NCBI GenBank assembly: GCA_023254445.1
Contig: JALRLN010000008.1
Coordinates: forward strand, 1 to 24,585
From: Candidatus Poseidoniaceae archaeon
GTDB lineage: Archaea; Thermoplasmatota; Poseidoniia; Poseidoniales; Poseidoniaceae
DNA: 24,585 nucleotides
Reading direction: 5' to 3'
The notes under the pieces are model-generated. The model ran no database searches. It was given only the letters and a program-made list of their open reading frames with translations, and was not told the DNA's origin. The stretch's first letter is position 1; each line of letters opens with the position of its first letter. The position numbers and the translations under genes were made by a program. Positions 24,003-24,585 of the stretch are shown here, one piece after another.

Positions 24003-24092
24003 GCAGAGTTGACGAAACTACCGAACTAGCACTTGAGATGATGGATTAAATTTTGTAACAAAAGTGCAAAAAAACTCTAAGTTCTAAATACG

Positions 24093-24129
24093 AAAAGAAG
24101 CACCAAAGTGCGAAGATGGTGCTTCTTTT
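24093..24129 (+). terminator. Perfect 12-bp hairpin followed by T-rich DNA
   Basis: AAAAGAAGCACC (24093-24104) and GGTGCTTCTTTT (24118-24129) are perfect inverted repeats around a 13-base loop, followed by ACTTTTG. This looks like a bacterial bidirectional intrinsic terminator or a leader hairpin. It sits only 27 bases before the pstS ATG, so it could end an upstream transcript or act in the pstS leader. Confidence 0.5.
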
Positions 24130-24142
24130 ACTTTTGTATTTC

Positions 24143-24148
24143 AAGGAG
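24143..24148 (+). promoter_or_regulatory. Shine-Dalgarno site of pstS
   Basis: AAGGAG, eight bases before the ATG at 24157: a canonical bacterial ribosome-binding site, unlike most starts in the archaeal part of the window. Confidence 0.75.
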
Positions 24149-24156
24149 AACGACTT

Positions 24157-24585
24157 ATGCATAAATCGCTCGTAGCACTATTTAGTGCTTTACTAATTTC
24201 AATTACTTCTACAGCATTTGCCCGTGACCAAATTTCTATCGTAGGCTCATCCACAGTATTTCCATTCTCAACAACAGTAGCAGAAAAATTCGGACAAGTA
24301 GCAACAAACAAAACACCAGTCGTTGAATCAACTGGCTCTGGTGGTGGAATTAAAATGTTCTGTAAAGGTATTGGTGCTACTACTCCAGATATCGTAAACG
24401 CATCTAGAGCAATCAAACAAAAAGAAATAGATGATTGTAAATCAAATAGTGTAACACCAATTGAGTATCTAATTGGTTATGATGGTATTACTATTTCAAA
24501 TTCAAGAGACGGTGTAAGATACGAACTAACTAAAAAAGATATCTTCAATGCAGTATCAGAAAAGGTGCTGATTGATGGAGAGTGG
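24157..24585 (+). CDS. pstS: Phosphate ABC transporter substrate-binding protein (3' partial)
   Basis: The periplasmic phosphate receptor that feeds the PstCAB importer. The 143 visible codons open with a Sec signal peptide (MHKSLVALFSALLISITSTAFA, cleavage before RDQ) and then the PstS signature ISIVGSSTVFPFSTTVAEKFG, in which GSSTVFPF is the phosphate-binding loop. ESTGSGGGIKMFCKG and PDIVNASRAIKQKEID supply further ligand-binding segments (TGSGGG and the S-R pair). The RDQISIVGSSTV type is common in alpha- and gammaproteobacteria. Codons are strongly AT-rich (AAA, ATT, TTA, CTA), unlike every other gene here. The gene runs off the right edge in frame. It most likely comes from a different organism than the first 24 kb. 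Confidence 0.9.
   Translation, partial: MHKSLVALFSALLISITSTAFARDQISIVGSSTVFPFSTTVAEKFGQVATNKTPVVESTGSGGGIKMFCKGIGATTPDIVNASRAIKQKEIDDCKSNSVTPIEYLIGYDGITISNSRDGVRYELTKKDIFNAVSEKVLIDGEW

Larger units (their letters stand above)
24003..24156. other. Composition switch and bacterial-type intergenic region
   Basis: GC-rich archaeal coding sequence gives way within roughly 23,990-24,030 to AT-rich sequence. This stretch holds no gene. It contains a palindrome TTTTGT-A-ACAAAA near 24051-24063, a hairpin and a Shine-Dalgarno sequence, described separately. The switch coincides with loss of the MMPL N-terminus. Confidence 0.8.

Noticed and set aside
24051..24063. TTTTGT-A-ACAAAA palindrome as a Pho box or regulator site upstream of pstS
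   Set aside because: It does not match the tandem CTGTCAT-type PhoB box, and a 6-bp palindrome in AT-rich DNA is not strong evidence.
24557..24585. Possible second sequence break at the end of pstS, where codons become less AT-rich
   Set aside because: The reading frame and PstS-like residues continue to the edge; about 25 bases are too few to call a junction.
1..24585. CRISPR arrays, transposases, integrases, toxin-antitoxin or defence systems
   Set aside because: No regularly spaced repeats, no mobile-element proteins and no defence domains were seen on either strand.

Overview
The first ~24.0 kb read as one block of a GC-rich euryarchaeal genome. The best guess is a marine Poseidoniia (Marine Group II) relative. 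The archaeal evidence is an archaeal-type TrpRS, an archaeal/eukaryotic-type AsnRS, a proteasome beta subunit next to a KH/beta-CASP ribonuclease of the aCPSF1 type, a ZPR1 zinc-finger protein, a SepF-like protein, a pyruvoyl-arginine-decarboxylase-fold protein and an archaeal-looking RNase P RNA. Bacterial-like ThyA and DHFR and a very large secreted surface protein fit the lineage guess, but no marker here proves it. The last ~0.57 kb is AT-rich and bacterial in style: a strong Shine-Dalgarno sequence and the 5' part of a pstS phosphate-binding-protein gene. The join lies near 23,990-24,030 and cuts the N-terminal half off an RND/MMPL transporter, so an assembly chimera is the simplest explanation.

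Layout. 1-1.7 kb: the end of a MazG-like gene and a GIDE-like membrane protein (+). 1.7-3.9 kb: plsC-like acyltransferase, thyA and folA on the minus strand, probably one operon. 3.95-6.6 kb: a secreted/membrane-anchored protein of unknown function and trpS (+). 6.6-7.76 kb: sepF-like and zpr1 (-), joined by a TGATG stop/start overlap and divergent from psmB and the aCPSF1 gene (7.8-10.4 kb, +). 10.4-12.2 kb: a degenerate glycosyltransferase-like membrane protein, a HAD phosphatase and a 35-residue zinc ribbon (-), divergent from a GT2 glycosyltransferase (+, GTG start, TATA box placed for leaderless transcription). 13.2-14.4 kb: tRNA-Pro(TGG), a zinc-ribbon protein and a PvlArgDC-like protein without the self-cleaving serine pair (-). 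14.45-17.1 kb: a small two-TM protein (+), asnS, tRNA-Lys(CTT) and rpiA (-). 17.2-22.1 kb: a 1,639-residue surface protein (+). 22.13-22.44 kb: RNase P RNA (+), whose 3' P1 strand overlaps the C-terminal codons of the opposing MMPL gene.

Most of the content is housekeeping: dTMP/folate synthesis, phospholipid acylation, tRNA charging and processing, protein and RNA turnover, and pentose phosphate. Every convergent protein-coding pair has its stop codons 0-1 base apart. I see no defence island, CRISPR array, transposase or integrase. The less ordinary points are the overlap of rnpB with a coding tail, the 35-residue zinc ribbon, the apparently inactive PvlArgDC and GT2 homologues, and the chimeric right end.
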